NCBI GenBank assembly: GCA_963848415.1
Contig: CAWKDN010000001.1
Coordinates: 1,860,001 to 1,924,000 of the forward strand
Reading direction: 5' to 3'
Source: CAVQBC01 sp963848415
GTDB taxonomy: Bacteria; Actinomycetota; Thermoleophilia; Solirubrobacterales; Solirubrobacteraceae
Length of the DNA: 64,000 nt
In this document: piece by piece, positions 61,907 to 64,000 of the stretch
Layout: each line of letters starts with the position of its first letter
Numbering within the stretch: the first letter of the stretch is position 1
Made by a program: the position numbers and the translations under genes
Notes under the pieces: generated by a model
Databases searched by the model: none
The model's input: the letters and a program-made list of their open reading frames with translations, nothing else
Told to the model about the DNA's origin: nothing

Positions 61907-62758
61907 ATGCCGATCAGCCATGCCGCCCAACCGCTGTACCACCGCGTCCACCGCCGCCTGGCGGAGGAGATCGAGCTGGGCGCGCTGCGCCCCGGCGATC
62001 GCCTCCCCTCCGAGCGCTCGCTGTGCGACACCTTCGGGGTCAGCCGGGCGACGGTCCGCCGCGCGGTCGAGGAGCTCGTCGCCGACGGGCTCATCGACGT
62101 CCGCGGGCGCGGCTCGTTCGTGACGGGCGGCGCGCTCGCCGAGCCGCCCAACACGCTGCTGAGCCTGACCGAGCTGGGTGACTCGCGCGGCCTGGAGGCC
62201 TCGGCGCTCGTGCTCGACAGCGGCGTGCGGGCGGCCACGCTGGACGAGGCCGAGGCGTTCGGGATCGCTCCCGGCGCCGAGCTCTTCGAGCTCGAGCGGG
62301 TGCGGATGCTCGACGGCATGCCGATCGCGCTGGACCACAACCGGGTGCCGCTGCGCCTGGCGCCGGTGCTCGGTGAGACCGACTTCGCCGCGGCCTCGCT
62401 GTACGCCACGCTCGAGCGGGCGGGCCATCCGCCCGTGCGCGCGGACTACGAGGTCGAGGCGCGGCTCGTGGAGGGCCGGGCGGCCGAGCTGCTCGGGCTC
62501 GAGCCATCCTCGCCGGTGCTGTTCACGACGACCATGGCCTTCGGGGAGGATGGGAGGGTGCTCGACGTCGGGCGGACGATCTACCGCGCCGACCGCTATC
62601 GATTCCAGGCGACGCTCACGCGTCGCGTGCAGAGGGAGAGGGGAAGCAGTGATTCCGAGACGCTGGGTACGCGTGTGGGCGCCGGTCGCGCTGGCGGCGA
62701 TCGCCATCGCCGGGTGTGGGGGGACGCCTGGGGAGGACAAGCCCAACCAGTCCACTGA
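61907..62758 (+). CDS. GntR-family regulator (HutC/UTRA type)
   Basis: A GntR-type winged helix at residues 8-75 (PLYHRVHRRLAEEIELGALR, SERSLCDTFGVSRATVRRAV) is joined to a UTRA ligand domain (VLDSGVRAATLDEAEAFGIA, VRMLDGMPIALDHNRVPLRL, SPVLFTTTMAFGEDGRVLDV), which senses sugars or small molecules. The normal UTRA end is near codon 243 (RTIYRADRYRFQ), yet the frame runs on for about 37 further residues without homology, overlapping the next gene by 110 bp. A TGA at 62650 in another frame would give the usual GTGA overlap, so an indel near 62600-62645 is possible. Confidence 0.88.
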   Translation: MPISHAAQPLYHRVHRRLAEEIELGALRPGDRLPSERSLCDTFGVSRATVRRAVEELVADGLIDVRGRGSFVTGGALAEPPNTLLSLTELGDSRGLEASALVLDSGVRAATLDEAEAFGIAPGAELFELERVRMLDGMPIALDHNRVPLRLAPVLGETDFAAASLYATLERAGHPPVRADYEVEARLVEGRAAELLGLEPSSPVLFTTTMAFGEDGRVLDVGRTIYRADRYRFQATLTRRVQRERGSSDSETLGTRVGAGRAGGDRHRRVWGDAWGGQAQPVH

Positions 62759-64000
62759 GCAGGACGCCGCGGCGAACGTCCAGACCGACGGCTTCGAGAA
62801 GCTCGGCAACGTCACCCTGAACGTGGTCTCCTCGGAGACCGGCACCGGGCCCAAGCAGGCCGTGCGCGAGCTCAGCCGGGCCTTCGAGCAGAAGTACCCG
62901 AACGTCGACGTCAAGGTCTCCTACCGGCCGTTCGAGACCTGGATCAAGCAGGTCAAGCTCGAGCTCTCGGGCGACACCCCGCCCGACGTCGTGCCCGGCA
63001 ACCAGGGCTACCAGGTCGACGGCGACCTCGTGAAGGCCGGGCTGATCCTGCCGATGGACAAGTACGCCGACGCCTACGGCTGGGCGGAGTCCTTCTCGCC
63101 GGAGTCGCTGCAGCAGTTCACCTGGTCTGAGGACGGGCGCACGTTCGGCGAGGGCACGCTGTGGGGGATCGCCCAGAGCGGCCAGTCCACCGGCGTCTTC
63201 GCCAACAAGGAGAAGATGCAGGCGGCCGGCGTCGACCCGGCGGCGCTGAAGACCTTCGCCGACTTCGAGTCCGCACTGGAGACGCTCGAGGGCCAGACCT
63301 CGGGCAACGAGCCGGTGATCATGCTCGGCAACAAGGAGCAGTACCCGCTGCTGCACCTGTGGGGCATGATCCAGCAGGCCTACACCCCCGCCCAGGAGGT
63401 CCGCGACTGGATCTTCCACAAGGAGGGGGCGACGTTCGACACGCCCGGCAACCGCCAGGCGCTGGAGAAGCTCAAGGCGTGGAGCGACGCGGGCTACTTC
63501 GGGACGCCCGACAGCTTCAACGGGCGCGCCGAGCAGGACGCGGCGAACCTGTTCGGCCGCGGCCAGGGCACGTTCATGATGGGCGGCAACTGGAACGCCC
63601 AGACCGCGCTGGACGGGCTCAAGGACAACGCCACGTTCTTCGACATGGGGCCGGGCGAGTCGGGCAAGCGCGGGGCGATCGGCTCGACCAGCGTCCCGCT
63701 GCACATCTCGGCCAAGAGCAAGCAGCCCGACCTGGCGGCCGCCTACATCGACTTCACCGCGGGCCGCCCGGCGTCCAAGGCGCTGGTGGACACGACGCAG
63801 GTCCCGGCGGTGCTCAACCCGACGGCGGAGCCGAGCGGCGGGCTCGCGAGCGAGGTCACCGACGGCTGGCAGTCGCTCGTCGACGACGGCGGGCTGATGT
63901 TCTACCACGACTGGTCGTCCCCGACGATGCTCGAGACCATCGGCCAGTCCTTCCAGGAGCTGGTCGTCGGGCGCGCCTCCGTGGACGAGGTCGTCACCCG
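62649..64000 (+). CDS. ABC sugar transporter, solute-binding lipoprotein, 3' end outside the window
   Basis: 450 codons of an extracellular family 1 solute-binding protein. The lipoprotein signal ends in IAIAGC with the lipidated Cys at residue 23. The body shows the family traits: LNVVSSETGTGPKQAVRELS, DTPPDVVPGNQGYQVD, NKEKMQAAGVDPAALKTFAD, FGRGQGTFMMGGNWNAQTAL and AAAYIDFTAGRPASKALVD. It captures a sugar outside the cell for an importer whose permease genes should follow to the right. GTG 62649 follows GAGAGGGGAAG. The SIS, Gfo/Idh/MocA and cupin genes probably process its cargo. Confidence 0.9.
   Translation, partial: MIPRRWVRVWAPVALAAIAIAGCGGTPGEDKPNQSTEQDAAANVQTDGFEKLGNVTLNVVSSETGTGPKQAVRELSRAFEQKYPNVDVKVSYRPFETWIKQVKLELSGDTPPDVVPGNQGYQVDGDLVKAGLILPMDKYADAYGWAESFSPESLQQFTWSEDGRTFGEGTLWGIAQSGQSTGVFANKEKMQAAGVDPAALKTFADFESALETLEGQTSGNEPVIMLGNKEQYPLLHLWGMIQQAYTPAQEVRDWIFHKEGATFDTPGNRQALEKLKAWSDAGYFGTPDSFNGRAEQDAANLFGRGQGTFMMGGNWNAQTALDGLKDNATFFDMGPGESGKRGAIGSTSVPLHISAKSKQPDLAAAYIDFTAGRPASKALVDTTQVPAVLNPTAEPSGGLASEVTDGWQSLVDDGGLMFYHDWSSPTMLETIGQSFQELVVGRASVDEVVT

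Overview
The window is about 70% GC, densely packed and reads as the chromosome of a high-GC actinobacterium. GTG starts, 4-bp ATGA/GTGA gene overlaps, a class II (B12-dependent) ribonucleotide reductase, a c-di-AMP riboswitch on a cell-wall hydrolase gene, many TetR regulators and secreted proteins rich in Pro, Ala and Arg point to the Thermoleophilia/Solirubrobacterales side of the phylum. That placement is inference; there is no rRNA here to confirm it.

Layout. 1-10.7 kb: the C-terminal part of a Rieske oxygenase with two TetR genes and a broken PotA-type ATPase, then SDRs (one frameshifted), a D,D-carboxypeptidase, a run of small overlapping genes, a double cupin and a secreted sugar dehydrogenase. 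10.8-15.1 kb: a poor region with a decayed serine recombinase, a new 53-codon ORF followed by a strong hairpin, a secreted beta-helix protein with an in-frame 18-bp repeat, and a DUF4395 remnant. 15.1-25.9 kb: core genes, namely NrdJ carrying a 400-residue homing intein, galE, tmk, holB and a PHP phosphoesterase. 26.0-33.7 kb: after tRNA-Thr(CGU) comes the most unusual locus. It holds a large secreted protein of unknown function preceded by a coupled leader peptide, a secreted M23 peptidase, and a SARP-REC-degenerate EAL regulator next to a broken membrane sensor. Both secreted-protein genes have the same promoter, three TTGCG repeats with an exact 11-bp period ending 8-9 bp before a GTAGAAC element, which is the layout of SARP-controlled promoters. 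33.8-36.4 kb: a scarred stretch with a YdeI-family gene, 5'-deleted remnants of a divergent MFS/TetR pair, and a truncated IS110 with a possible bridge-RNA region.

36.4-50.4 kb: a P-domain/metallopeptidase protein, a manganese catalase, a secreted glycosidase-like protein, a probable sugar or polyol catabolic group (aldolase, 2-hydroxyacid dehydrogenase, FGGY kinase), a lone CoxL-like molybdoenzyme subunit, a GT39-like membrane glycosyltransferase and an amidase. 50.4-54.3 kb: a c-di-AMP riboswitch before an M23 hydrolase with a long EPVAEEPAP-type tail, a MerR-TOBE (molybdate-type) regulator, and a selD broken by three frameshifts. 54.4-64 kb: RidA, an acyl-CoA synthetase, and a carbohydrate locus (PfkB, ROK, cupin, Gfo/Idh/MocA, SIS, GntR, ABC solute-binding protein) arranged divergently around a probable GntR operator.

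Several conserved genes are split by single-base changes, mostly in or next to G/C runs. Some clearly belong to decayed remnants, but selD and one SDR look otherwise healthy, so consensus errors in the assembly must be considered before calling them pseudogenes.
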